From: an uncultured Bacilli bacterium
Lineage (GTDB): Bacteria; Bacillota_I; Bacilli_A; RF39; UBA660
Direction of reading: 5' to 3'
DNA: 40,510 bases
Assembly: GCA_949505625.1 (NCBI GenBank)
Contig: CATBQD010000014.1
Span: 1-40,510, forward strand
This document shows, piece after piece, positions 9,101 through 16,087 of this stretch. The notes beneath the pieces are model-generated. The model was not told the origin of the DNA. It did not search any database and was given only the letters and a program-made list of their open reading frames with translations. The translations under genes and the position numbers were made by a program. Position 1 is the stretch's first letter. The number at the start of each line of letters is the position of its first letter.

Positions 9101-9399
9101 GTCAGAAATTAAAAGCATTTTTTAAAGCTGATTTCTGGTCTAAATTAAAATCTCCATCTTTTTATCAAGAATTAGAAATTGTAGATACGGATAATGACAT
9201 GGAATTTCATGGTATTATTGATTTATTAATAGAAGATGAAGATGTTTGCTATGTAATTGATTATAAACTAAAGAATATTGAAAAAGCATCTTATCAAGAG
9301 CAAGTAAAAGGTTATATGAAAGTAGTAGAGAAAAAATTAGGAAAACCTACAAAAGGAATTTTATATTCTTTATTAGATGAAATTTATAAAGAAGTTTAA
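6163..9399 (+). CDS. addA: AddA-type ATP-dependent helicase/nuclease subunit A
   Basis: UvrD/Rep-family helicase fused to a C-terminal RecB-like nuclease. It works with AddB to unwind and degrade broken DNA ends. Motifs in order: SAGAGSGKT (Walker A, about 28-36), VVLTFTKAAA (Ia), MIDEYQDT (II, about 380), VGDIKQSIYRF (III), NFRSRKEV (IV), MSIHKSKGLEY (V), VFYVALSRAKE (VI, about 828). The nuclease follows with GIKLHECL, HGIIDLLI and VIDYKLKN, then a YQEQVKGYM Q motif near the end. I chose ATG 6163 over a GTG at 6154 because AGGAGG (6149-6154) is correctly spaced from the ATG and overlaps the GTG. This start overlaps addB by 23 bases, so the two are likely translationally coupled. About 1,078 residues, slightly short for the family. 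Confidence 0.93.
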   Translation: MIPVKPIDATWTDEQWRAIYQDGSNIIVSAGAGSGKTAVLTERIIEKLKRGISISSLVVLTFTKAAAFEMKTRVRKKIIKEIEKGNTKLEKELEKIDSAAITTFDSYSLSLVKKYHYLLGIKKDIGIADNIVLGMKKKELIDEVFQYFYQQKDVGFFKLLDTFTIKDDDKMKHICLKLNDSLESIVHKKEYLDTYLEHYYEESFIEDKVKQYEQILTSEKNEILSLLGNLKSSANTAVAMEFVLRIVDVLEPFHSCFSYDDYKMVSKVSLPAFTRSKKIEESELLKMKEIYDSLKEHFVYLKGLCIYENRASLKNSIYETKETVETLIFILKEFDKRLLSYKMKEGLYEFSDIGRLAITLLENHPSIAQQIRENTNEIMIDEYQDTNDIGDYFISLIANHNVYMVGDIKQSIYRFRNANPSIFMDKYNRYSIHEDGEKIDLNKNFRSRKEVLEDINFLFEKFMDEEIGGADYQSGHAMVFGNEEYEKKGKTVQDYHFEILDYEYKDTEYAKSFRTEEIEAFIIANDIQKKVESHYQVYDKDNHELRNIAYNDFSILLDRKTSFDLYKKIFTYLGVPLLVHKDEEFVYSDEVFVIENIMKWILSILDFNYAKNNLQYAVMSVSRSFIEKINDEKLFTFFMEHKEDFMEALNDSSSPLYEYHQKMQLLAEYSKNHTLSELLEQIYQVFDIYHAILTLQNIELLSIKLDYLLDVSRNLEKMGYQIVDFISYLEEAIQGENDVTFSRNQDADSNSVNLMSIHKSKGLEYHICYYAGLGKKFSKADLKERFLFDQKLGFIVPHFEEGIRENFYKELLKESWNKEDISERIRVFYVALSRAKEKMIFVTNLSDREEIDFQDFVDSKVRLKYKSFYDILVSIKSKLKPYIVPYSLEELFLTKKYEQLKETNYESLLEKSNQKTDYIILDIEKKKVEEKIFSKSYYIVDTKEQERLNLGIKLHECLQYIDYKHIEESLEKMELSNFECQKLKAFFKADFWSKLKSPSFYQELEIVDTDNDMEFHGIIDLLIEDEDVCYVIDYKLKNIEKASYQEQVKGYMKVVEKKLGKPTKGILYSLLDEIYKEV

Positions 9400-9401
9400 T
9401 G

Positions 9402-9433
9402 AAAAAACAAATGTTTTAAAACATTTGTTTTTT
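9402..9433 (+). terminator. Perfect-palindrome terminator after addA
   Basis: A 16+16-base perfect inverted repeat (core AACAAATGTTTT / AAAACATTTGTT), A-rich on the left and T-rich on the right, so it may work in both directions. It separates the housekeeping addBA operon from the accessory pair. Confidence 0.85.
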
Positions 9434-9465
9434 GTTGGATTATATAAAAAAGAGATAAAATGATC

Positions 9466-9486
9466 TTAAAGTAATATACTTTGAGA
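9466..9486. promoter_or_regulatory. Operator-like palindrome, copy 1
   Basis: TAAAGTA-ATA-TACTTTGA, one mismatch from a perfect inverted repeat. The 19 bases at 9468-9486 are the exact reverse complement of 9606-9624. It lies at the far end of the spacer before the AAA+ gene. Confidence 0.6.
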
Positions 9487-9606
9487 TTTTCTCTCTGACC
9501 TGTTATATAATACCATTTTTTTCCAATTTGTCAAACCAAACGGTTACAAAGTCCATTTTAGGCTAAGCACTTTTTGTATTTGTTTTTATAAACTTTTTTT
9601 ATATTT

Positions 9607-9627
9607 CTCAAAGTATATTACTTTGAG
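9607..9627. promoter_or_regulatory. Operator-like palindrome, copy 2
   Basis: TCAAAGTA-TAT-TACTTTGA, a perfect inverted repeat with one further C/G pair on each side. It ends 19 bases before the AAA+ start and overlaps the expected promoter/leader position. A dimeric repressor site is the simplest reading; I do not recognise the regulator. Confidence 0.65.
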
Positions 9628-9646
9628 AAGGATAGGGGGATATAAT

Positions 9647-11386
9647 ATGGAATATAGTGAAAAGGAAGGAAAATGGTTTATTGCATATAAAGGGACAGAT
9701 ATTAGTCAAAATGATATTGTTAGCGCTCTTAGAAGGGTTTGCCCTAGCAATTATACAGTGAGTAGAAAAACTGGAAATAATTTAGTTTTTGCTAAAATTG
9801 TTTATGATAATTATGTGGATGATAGGGACCCACATTGGAATGGGGATAGTGGAATTTTAACAGTTAATGGGTATGTTCAATCAGAATTGAGAAATGCAAA
9901 TAGAGCTTATTCAAAATATGGAATTAATGATGAAGACCGATATCAACGACTTACTAATTATCTGTATAGTGAATACAAAACAGAAATGTTTGATAAGTTA
10001 AAAGAACATATGCATTTTTGTTCGGCTATTTGGGATAGAAGCACAGATGATTTTGTTGCTGGTGTTACAGAGCCTCGAGGTGAATATACACATTTATATT
10101 ATGGGTATACAAGAAATAATTATGAAGTAATGTTTTCTAATAATAAGGAATTGCTAAAACAATTTTGTGATGAAGTGAAAGAAATGGAAAATAATACCTA
10201 TATGAAAAATGGTGTCCTTTTTACCTTAGATGGAAGAGAAGTAAAAGAAGATACTTCACTCATTAAAAATACGAGAGAAAATGCTAATTTCTTAATTGAA
10301 GGGCTAAACTCGTTATTAGTTTCTGTTACAAATCAGTCAATTAGGACTAAAATAGAAGAAAATGTAGAAGCTTATTTGGTATCACAAGACCCAAAGAAGA
10401 AGATTAGTGATTTTGTTTTTAATGAATTGGATGGTGAAATCAAAAAACAAATATTACAAATTATTAAAGAAACAATAGCAGAATATAGTGTAGAGCATGA
10501 AATTACAACACAATTAAATGAATTATTTGATGAGAAATTGAGTGATTATGCTAGTCAGGTGACAGTTCCAGTTACTCATGTTATTAAATTAAATGATGTC
10601 GTTTTAGGACAAACGCAGGGAGGCTTTTATCATGAAAGGTTTGAACAAATACTTTCTCAAGTACAATTGGATGAACCAATCATGTTGATAGGACCAGCAG
10701 GAAGTGGTAAAAATGTAGCAATATCACAAGTAGCGGATGCTCTGGGGTTACATATGTATTATACGAATAATGCTTCCAATGAATTCAAGTTAACTGGTTT
10801 TATAGATGCAGGCGGAAATTACCGTGATACAGAGTTTTATAAGGCATTTAAAAATGGTGGAGTATTCTTTTTAGATGAAATAGATAATTCTGATCCATCG
10901 GCTCTTATTGTAATTAATTCAGCTCTTGCCAATGGATATATGGCATTTCCTCATGAAACAATTGATAGACATCCAGATTTTAGAATTATAGCAGCTGCAA
11001 ACACTTGGGGAAAAGGAGCAGACTTACAATATGTTGGAAGAAATGCTTTGGATGGCGCTACCTTAGATAGATTTGATAACATTTTCTTTGATTATGATAA
11101 AAAATTAGAACAGGCATTATACCCTAATGATGAAATTTTACAGTTTATGTGGGCTTTTAGAAATGCAGTATATCAATCAAAAATTCCACATATTGTTTCT
11201 ACTAGAGGAATTGGCAAGGTCTATAAAAAAGAGATTAATGGTATTCCAGTTCCCTATATTTTGACATCGAATGTTGTTAAAAATTTAGGACAAGATGATG
11301 TTAATGTAATTATTGGAAATATGAGGGATGTTAGTTCTGATAATAAGTTTTATGAAGGAATAAAACAATTGAGGCTTAGTAGATAA
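9647..11386 (+). CDS. AAA+ ATPase (MoxR/AAA_5-like) with amidotransferase-like N-terminal region
   Basis: The C-terminal half is a AAA+ ATPase: GPAGSGKN (Walker A, about 349-356), VFFLDEID (Walker B, about 405-412), AAANTWGKG (sensor 1 asparagine) and TLDRFDN (arginine-finger region). The LDEIDN and large insertions resemble MoxR/CbbQ or dynein-like AAA_5 ATPases that remodel partner proteins. The N-terminal ~210 residues are different. The order GYVQSELRN..., CSAIWDRSTDDFVAGV, HLYYGYT and MFSNNKELL resembles the class-II (Ntn) glutamine amidotransferase domain of asparagine synthetases, but without the N-terminal cysteine, so it is probably non-catalytic. That link is my inference. The start is ATG 9647 with GGGGGA upstream; an in-frame TTG at 9623 lies inside the operator. 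It sits one base from the next gene. Likely mobile or phage-derived. Confidence 0.75.
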   Translation: MEYSEKEGKWFIAYKGTDISQNDIVSALRRVCPSNYTVSRKTGNNLVFAKIVYDNYVDDRDPHWNGDSGILTVNGYVQSELRNANRAYSKYGINDEDRYQRLTNYLYSEYKTEMFDKLKEHMHFCSAIWDRSTDDFVAGVTEPRGEYTHLYYGYTRNNYEVMFSNNKELLKQFCDEVKEMENNTYMKNGVLFTLDGREVKEDTSLIKNTRENANFLIEGLNSLLVSVTNQSIRTKIEENVEAYLVSQDPKKKISDFVFNELDGEIKKQILQIIKETIAEYSVEHEITTQLNELFDEKLSDYASQVTVPVTHVIKLNDVVLGQTQGGFYHERFEQILSQVQLDEPIMLIGPAGSGKNVAISQVADALGLHMYYTNNASNEFKLTGFIDAGGNYRDTEFYKAFKNGGVFFLDEIDNSDPSALIVINSALANGYMAFPHETIDRHPDFRIIAAANTWGKGADLQYVGRNALDGATLDRFDNIFFDYDKKLEQALYPNDEILQFMWAFRNAVYQSKIPHIVSTRGIGKVYKKEINGIPVPYILTSNVVKNLGQDDVNVIIGNMRDVSSDNKFYEGIKQLRLSR

Positions 11387-11387
11387 C

Positions 11388-12275
11388 ATGTATCAGTATT
11401 ATAAAAAGGATAATTTGAATATTATGGAGTATACATTTGGTTCTTTAACTGAGTTTATAGAATATTTAGATAATACTCCTACTAATTCAAGAATTTGGGG
11501 AAATGGAAATTTATCGAGCATGTGTGATGACTATGAGTTTTGTAAGACAAGGTCATTAGAAGAAGCAAAAGAACTTTGTAAATATGGATATCATGAAAAT
11601 TTTGAAAAGTTAATTGAACTAAAATCTACATTAGAAAAATACATTAAATTGTCTAGAAAAAGAAGCAAGCAATATAATTTTTATGTTGGATATGCACCTG
11701 ATGTAAAAGCATATTTAGAGGGAAATCCTCTTTCTATGTTAAATAAGCAGAATCCGAAAAGAAGACATATTGATATATATTATAATTCTGCCATTTTATG
11801 TCACGTTTCTACAAATGAAATATATAACCGTGGTGCAATTACTTTATGTCTTGTTGACATTTTAGAAAATATGGGATTCACAGTTGGGCTTAATATATTT
11901 ACAATGTCTAAATCAGGTGGACAAATTCATTATGCTAAATTCAATTTAAAACGTTCAGGAGAAAGATTAAATATACAAAAACTATATTTTCCGTTTTGCC
12001 ATCCGTCGTTTTTAAGAAGACTTGTATTTCGTTTAAGGGAACAGACACCAGATATTACATATCCATGGACTGATGGATATGGGGCTACTTGTGATGATTA
12101 TACCATTAGAAAAGTGATTGAGCTAAAAGAGAATGATATCGTTATTTGTCAACCGAGTGAAATGAACGTTAGGGGATATGATATTGTGGATGATGCCAAT
12201 GCTATGTTTGGTTATATTGATAAATTTACAAGTGAAGAAGTAGAACTTGCTCATGTTAAAAAATTACAAAGATAA
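11388..12275 (+). CDS. Unknown partner protein resembling the phage-associated DUF7192 family
   Basis: A 295-residue protein one base after the AAA+ gene, hence an operon partner. Visible pattern: FGSLTEFIEYLDNTP, then SRIWGNGNLSSM, then YEFCKTRSLEEAKELCKYGY, YVGYAPDVKAYLEGNPLSM and a basic KRRHIDIYYN. From memory this matches a domain found in tailed-phage proteins (DUF7192), usually next to MoxR-like ATPases. A conserved-looking DGYG...DD segment is near the C-terminus. No membrane helix or signal is seen. The start is uncertain: ATG 11388 has a weak GAGG site, and an in-frame ATG at 11424 would begin MEYTFGSL with an over-distant AAAGGA. Biochemical role unknown; it may be the substrate or effector of the ATPase. 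Confidence 0.6.
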   Translation: MYQYYKKDNLNIMEYTFGSLTEFIEYLDNTPTNSRIWGNGNLSSMCDDYEFCKTRSLEEAKELCKYGYHENFEKLIELKSTLEKYIKLSRKRSKQYNFYVGYAPDVKAYLEGNPLSMLNKQNPKRRHIDIYYNSAILCHVSTNEIYNRGAITLCLVDILENMGFTVGLNIFTMSKSGGQIHYAKFNLKRSGERLNIQKLYFPFCHPSFLRRLVFRLREQTPDITYPWTDGYGATCDDYTIRKVIELKENDIVICQPSEMNVRGYDIVDDANAMFGYIDKFTSEEVELAHVKKLQR

Positions 12276-12281
12276 GAAAAG

Positions 12282-12311
12282 AACTATTGTATCAATTTAC
12301 AATAGTTTTTT
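12282..12311. terminator. Bidirectional terminator between the accessory pair and glmS
   Basis: Perfect ten-base-pair stem AACTATTGTA / TACAATAGTT with a six-base loop, T-rich on the right and A-rich on the left, serving both converging genes. Confidence 0.85.
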
Positions 12312-12323
12312 ATTGAATGAATT

Positions 12324-14123
12324 CTATTCAACAGTTACTGATTTTGCTAAATTTTTAGGTTTATCAATATCGCAACCTCTTAATTTTGCTATTTCATAAG
12401 CGAGCAATTGAAATGGAATAATATTTAAGATTGGTTGAAGTAAGAAATGGGTATTTGGAATAACAATTTTATCATCATAATAATCGGCTTCTTCATCTAA
12501 TTGTTGTGTTATTATTACGATGGAATATGCACCTCTTGCTTTTACTTCCTTAATATTGCTGATTGTTTTTTCAGTTATATATTTATCTGTAACTAAAGAT
12601 AGTACAGGTGTTTTTTTATTAATTAAAGAAATAGTACCATGTTTTAATTCACCTGCAGCATAGGATTCGCTATGAATATAAGATATTTCTTTTAACTTTA
12701 AAGATGCTTCTGTACAAATTGCATAGTCGATTCCTCTTCCTAAGAAAAAAATATCTTCATTTTTATAAACTTTAGAAGCAAGTTCTTTTAAGTTTAATTC
12801 TTTTAGCATCTTTTTGATTTTGATAGGAAGCTTTTGATAATGAACCAGTAATTCCTCTAATTCTTCTTCATTGACCTGATTTTTCTCTAAAGCTAGTTTT
12901 AAAGTAATTAAACTAAATAAAGCTAATTGCGCTAAATAGGCTTTGGTTGTAGCAACTGCGATTTCAATACCTGCTTTTACAGGTAAAACATATTTTGCTT
13001 CTCTTGCGATTGTGCTTGTAATAACATTGACTATAGCAAGGGTATCAATACCATCTTTGTTAGCTTTTCGAAGTGATGCCAAAGTATCTGCTGTTTCTCC
13101 TGACTGAGATACAACAATTACTAATGTTTTTTTATCATAAAACACTTTTTTGTATCGATATTCACTAGCAATTTCTACTTCTACTGGAATGTTAGCATAT
13201 GTTTCTAACATCCATTTTCCAACTAATCCAGTATGGTAGGCACTTCCACAAGCTACGATTTGGATTTTTTGATACTTACTAAAATGAGGCATCTTATGTA
13301 AATTTTCAAGATTATTTTCTAGATATGGCATGATAGTATTATATATCACATCTGGTTGTTCATGAATTTCTTTTAGCATATAATGTTCATATCCATTTTT
13401 ATTACACTTTGTTTGTTCTATATCTAGCGTAACCCAAGTAGGAGTTGTTTCTTTATCTTCAATTAATGTAATTTTATTTTTTTCAAGTTTCGCAATGCTT
13501 CCTTCTTTTAGATAACAAATTTCTTTTGTATGAGAACTAATTGCCATAGGGTCAGATGCCAAAAATAATTCATCTTTAGACCTTCCTAAAATTAGTGGAC
13601 TTTCCTTTTTCATTGCATATAAAGTATTTGGTTCATCACTATTGATAATTCCAAAGGCATAGGAACCTTTTAATTTTTCTTTTGCCTTTTTAAGAGCTTT
13701 TATCATGTCTTTTGTTTGCTTGTAACAATAATCAATATAAGCAGTCGCTACTTCTGTATCAGTTTCTGTTTGAAAGTGATAGCCGATTTTTTCTAGTGAT
13801 TGTTTTAGTTCAATATAGTTTTCGATGATACCATTATGAACAAGAGTAATAGAGCCTACTTGATGGGGATGAGAATTTGTAGTACTCGGTTTTCCATGAG
13901 TAGCCCATCTTGTATGTCCGATTCCTAAAATAGAATCTTCTAAGTTTATTTTTTGTTCTAAATTTTGTAATCTTCCGACCGATTTTATTATTTTTATCTT
14001 ATTTTCTTTTTGATAAGCAATTCCTGCTGAATCATAACCTCTATATTCAAGAGTTTTTAAGCCCTCGATTAAAACGGATATCGTTTTTTCTTTGTTTCCT
14101 AGATATCCAACTATTCCACACAT
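12324..14123 (-). CDS. glmS: Glutamine-fructose-6-phosphate aminotransferase
   Basis: Makes glucosamine-6-phosphate from fructose-6-phosphate and glutamine, the first committed step to UDP-GlcNAc for peptidoglycan. The 599-residue length is normal. It begins MCGIVGYLG, with Cys2 as the Ntn nucleophile, and has RGYDSAG, GHTRWATHG and the glutaminase core HNGIIENY. Two SIS sugar-isomerase domains follow (CGSAYHTG, SQSGETADT, and later LGRGIDYAI, KLKEISY, ELKHG), and it ends with the family C-terminus DKPKNLAKSVTVE. The start follows AAGAAGGA. Its leader carries a glmS ribozyme (14161-14291), so the product glucosamine-6-phosphate should trigger cleavage of its own mRNA. It is transcribed divergently from the small-gene operon at 14424. 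Confidence 0.98.
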   Translation of the reverse strand: MCGIVGYLGNKEKTISVLIEGLKTLEYRGYDSAGIAYQKENKIKIIKSVGRLQNLEQKINLEDSILGIGHTRWATHGKPSTTNSHPHQVGSITLVHNGIIENYIELKQSLEKIGYHFQTETDTEVATAYIDYCYKQTKDMIKALKKAKEKLKGSYAFGIINSDEPNTLYAMKKESPLILGRSKDELFLASDPMAISSHTKEICYLKEGSIAKLEKNKITLIEDKETTPTWVTLDIEQTKCNKNGYEHYMLKEIHEQPDVIYNTIMPYLENNLENLHKMPHFSKYQKIQIVACGSAYHTGLVGKWMLETYANIPVEVEIASEYRYKKVFYDKKTLVIVVSQSGETADTLASLRKANKDGIDTLAIVNVITSTIAREAKYVLPVKAGIEIAVATTKAYLAQLALFSLITLKLALEKNQVNEEELEELLVHYQKLPIKIKKMLKELNLKELASKVYKNEDIFFLGRGIDYAICTEASLKLKEISYIHSESYAAGELKHGTISLINKKTPVLSLVTDKYITEKTISNIKEVKARGAYSIVIITQQLDEEADYYDDKIVIPNTHFLLQPILNIIPFQLLAYEIAKLRGCDIDKPKNLAKSVTVE

Positions 14124-14160
14124 ATTAAAATCCTTCTTTCCATGATTAAAAAATGTGTTT

Positions 14161-14291
14161 GAATGTTGCTTTGTTACAATCTTGATTTTGTTTTTTTACA
14201 AACATTCTTACGAATACACTTCTCCGTAACAGTACCCGCCGAATCTTTCGATAATCTGTTATCCTCGTCGACTAAATATAGTCCAGGCGCT
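14161..14291 (-). ncRNA. glmS ribozyme (GlcN6P-activated self-cleaving riboswitch)
   Basis: Read on the minus strand the leader contains the hallmark order AGCGCC, a GACTA/TAGTC P1-like hairpin, GACGAGG, TTATCGA and ATTCGGCGGGTA, all known glmS ribozyme core sequences. The expected cleavage is between A14291 and G14290, 5' of GCGCC. The AACAG/CTGTT stem and a closing GAATGTT/AACATTC stem near the 3' end complete the fold. It lies 37 bases upstream of the glmS start, as expected. Confidence 0.95.
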
Positions 14292-14332
14292 AAGTAAGAT
14301 ATACTCCTTTCAGAATCGTTACCTTTATTTAC

Positions 14333-14361
14333 ATTATATGAAAAATTTTCATAATTGGCAA
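14333..14361 (-). promoter_or_regulatory. glmS promoter
   Basis: On the minus strand TTGCCA (14361-14356), 17-base spacer, TATAAT (14338-14333). Transcription would start about 35 bases before the ribozyme cleavage site. Confidence 0.9.
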
Positions 14362-14369
14362 TAAAATAT

Positions 14370-14397
14370 TTGAATTAAAAAAAATATGTGTTAGAAT
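14370..14397 (+). promoter_or_regulatory. Divergent promoter of the small membrane-protein operon
   Basis: TTGAAT, 16-base spacer, TAGAAT with an upstream TG. Its -35 lies nine bases from the glmS -35, so the two promoters are nearly back to back. Confidence 0.65.
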
Positions 14398-14423
14398 AAT
14401 GGTACTTTGAATGGAGTGATTTT

Positions 14424-14993
14424 ATGAATTTAAATAAATATAATATACAAAAATTAATCGCTTGGAAGAATATACAGCCAACAAAATTAGAAAAGCGTCA
14501 AAGAAAAGTTTCAATTTTATTTGGTGGGATAGCAACTTTAGTCGCAATTTTTTCTCCTGCAAAAGCTTTTTTTGCTGGAGTTGCTATAGTTTCATTTGCA
14601 AAACCATTTGGCTTATGGATGAAATATGCCAGAAGACGTTTCTATGCTTCTAGGAAATTAACAAAGATAGTTAGAAAGCTAGAGCAGTCTGGTATTCATA
14701 CAACAAAATTAAAGCTTGAGAAGGCAGTAACTTTTTCTATTCAAAATTATAATGATAAATTGCTTGAAGTTGAACAGGTTCATACAACTGTTTTTAAAGA
14801 TACGAAGGAAGAATTAAAGGCTTTTCGTCAAATTAGAAGTGAATTAGTAAGCTTACCATACAGTTACGCTGATTGCATTCGTGATGCTGTAAAAGAGGCA
14901 AAATGTGAAAGTATTGACCCACAAAAAACAGAAGTAATAGAAGACTCAGAAAAGGTAAAACAATTATTATTGGAAATTAGAACGGGCAAATAG
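14424..14993 (+). CDS. Unrecognised membrane protein, paralogue 1 of 3
   Basis: 189 residues: a short polar start (LNKYNIQKLI), a hydrophobic hairpin at about residues 28-62 holding two helices, a basic stretch (KYARRRFYASRK), then a cytoplasmic-looking domain. It shares with the genes at 16664 and 17239 the order LT-x-8-GI(D/H)-x-5-L-x-KA, then F-x-D-x-6-KA-x-(K/R)Q-x-R-x-E-(L/V)V. Here these read SGIHTTKLKLEKA and FKDTKEELKAFRQIRSELV. I know no family for it. The start follows a GGAGTGA site and a promoter at 14370-14397. A promoter at 15004 suggests the following genes can be expressed separately. Confidence 0.75.
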   Translation: MNLNKYNIQKLIAWKNIQPTKLEKRQRKVSILFGGIATLVAIFSPAKAFFAGVAIVSFAKPFGLWMKYARRRFYASRKLTKIVRKLEQSGIHTTKLKLEKAVTFSIQNYNDKLLEVEQVHTTVFKDTKEELKAFRQIRSELVSLPYSYADCIRDAVKEAKCESIDPQKTEVIEDSEKVKQLLLEIRTGK

Positions 14994-15003
14994 CCTTTTT
15001 AAT

Positions 15004-15031
15004 TTGACAAAAATCGGAAAAGTGCTAAAAT
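15004..15031 (+). promoter_or_regulatory. Strong promoter before the 15060 operon
   Basis: Consensus TTGACA, 16-base spacer, TAAAAT preceded by TG (extended -10). Confidence 0.88.
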
Positions 15032-15059
15032 AAAGGAACTTAAAAAGGGGGATATTATA

Positions 15060-15509
15060 ATGATTTTTAATATTTATTTAATTACAACTGTAGCAAGTAT
15101 TGCAGCAGATTTTACAAAAATGAGTATCGTTAGGGATAATTTATTAAAAAAAGGTTACGTGATTTCTGGAAAAAAGAAAATAGATGTATTTAAAACAATC
15201 TATAATTTATTTATGCCTGGAGCGAATGTATATCAGGCTTATAAGCTTGTAAAGACTGATGAATCAAAGATGGAAAAAGAGTTTTTACAGGATGGAATCA
15301 TACATATGCCAATAGAAAGTGCAAGAACTCAATATACAGAGCCTATTACTACTGAAGAGAAAGCGGAAGAAGTAGGTACTATAGAACAAGCTTGTAAAGG
15401 AATGACAACCGAAGAACAAATAGAAGCATTAAAGAGTCAACGTAGAGAATTATTAAAGGGCTTATCTGCTATAGAAAAACAAATAGAATCTTTGGGGAGA
15501 CAGAAATAA
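15060..15509 (+). CDS. Unrecognised protein with N-terminal hydrophobic segment and C-terminal coiled coil
   Basis: 149 residues. The first 20 are mildly hydrophobic (IFNIYLITTVASIAADF) and could anchor or insert the protein. A basic middle contains VFKTIYNLFMPGANVYQAYK. The last 40 residues (MTTEEQIEALKSQRRELLKGLSAIEKQIESLG) have heptad spacing of a coiled coil. I do not recognise a family. It has the best promoter of the region and a GGGGG ribosome site, and its stop overlaps the next start (TAATG), so it leads a translationally coupled group. Confidence 0.7.
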   Translation: MIFNIYLITTVASIAADFTKMSIVRDNLLKKGYVISGKKKIDVFKTIYNLFMPGANVYQAYKLVKTDESKMEKEFLQDGIIHMPIESARTQYTEPITTEEKAEEVGTIEQACKGMTTEEQIEALKSQRRELLKGLSAIEKQIESLGRQK

Positions 15510-15856
15510 TGGAAATTAAAAATGTTAGAGAACCTAACATAGAAGAGAAAAAAAGTATTGTTCCGATGCTAGTAGCATTTGGTATATCTACTGCTATTTT
15601 AACTACTACAATATATCTGATGACATTCCATTTTATGGATATAGAAGAAAGTATGTATTTGGCCGGAAAGACAATTTCAAAACGAACTGCTCTTCAACAT
15701 GACCAGATAATTAAACTATTTGAAACTATTTATGGAAGAGATTATATGTTAAACAAATTTGAAGGAATTTCAATTTCATTTTTAGCATCCATCATTGCTG
15801 AAGCTTTCTGTGGAGTGGTTTATAAAGTACATAAAACAATTAGAGGATTAAAGTAA
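15509..15856 (+). CDS. Unrecognised small membrane protein
   Basis: 115 residues with two predicted membrane segments: about 17-40 (SIVPMLVAFGISTAILTTTI) and about 88-105 (ISISFLASIIAEAFCGVVYK). Between them is a polar, charged stretch with LQHDQIIKLFETIYGRDYM. The start overlaps the preceding stop as TAATG, so translation is coupled to the coiled-coil gene, and the next gene begins one base after its stop. Function unknown; placement suggests it works with its neighbours at the membrane. Confidence 0.7.
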   Translation: MEIKNVREPNIEEKKSIVPMLVAFGISTAILTTTIYLMTFHFMDIEESMYLAGKTISKRTALQHDQIIKLFETIYGRDYMLNKFEGISISFLASIIAEAFCGVVYKVHKTIRGLK

Positions 15857-15857
15857 A

Positions 15858-16085
15858 ATGATTGAAAAAGGAAAAATTATTGAATTAGAAGATAATAATG
15901 AGTATTATATTATTGATAAAATAGAGCTTTTAGAAAAAAGTTATCTATACATAAGTAAGTTGAAGCCTACAACAGGAGAAGATTTACGTTTTGTTGAACT
16001 TAAAAATAATAAAGTTTATCCTGTTTTAGATGAAACGATTATAGAGCATTTATTTTTGATTGTGAGTAAGAAAGGATATGAATAA
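15858..16085 (+). CDS. Small soluble protein, DUF1292-like layout
   Basis: 75 residues, all beta-like: GKIIELEDNNEYYIIDKIEL, then YLYISKLKP, then RFVELKNNKVYPVLDE. The alternation (a polar 'D/E-N-x-Y-Y-I-I-D' strand, a 'Y-L-Y-I' strand, then an acidic C-terminus) resembles small DUF1292-type proteins of Firmicutes, but this is only a resemblance. It sits one base after the membrane gene and two bases before the next gene in the same operon. No function can be given. Confidence 0.6.
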   Translation: MIEKGKIIELEDNNEYYIIDKIELLEKSYLYISKLKPTTGEDLRFVELKNNKVYPVLDETIIEHLFLIVSKKGYE

Positions 16086-16087
16086 AT

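Noticed and set aside
14462-14653. Cys/Phe/Trp-rich frame inside the first membrane paralogue
   Set aside because: A shifted-frame shadow of the 14424 gene, which shares motifs with two paralogues.
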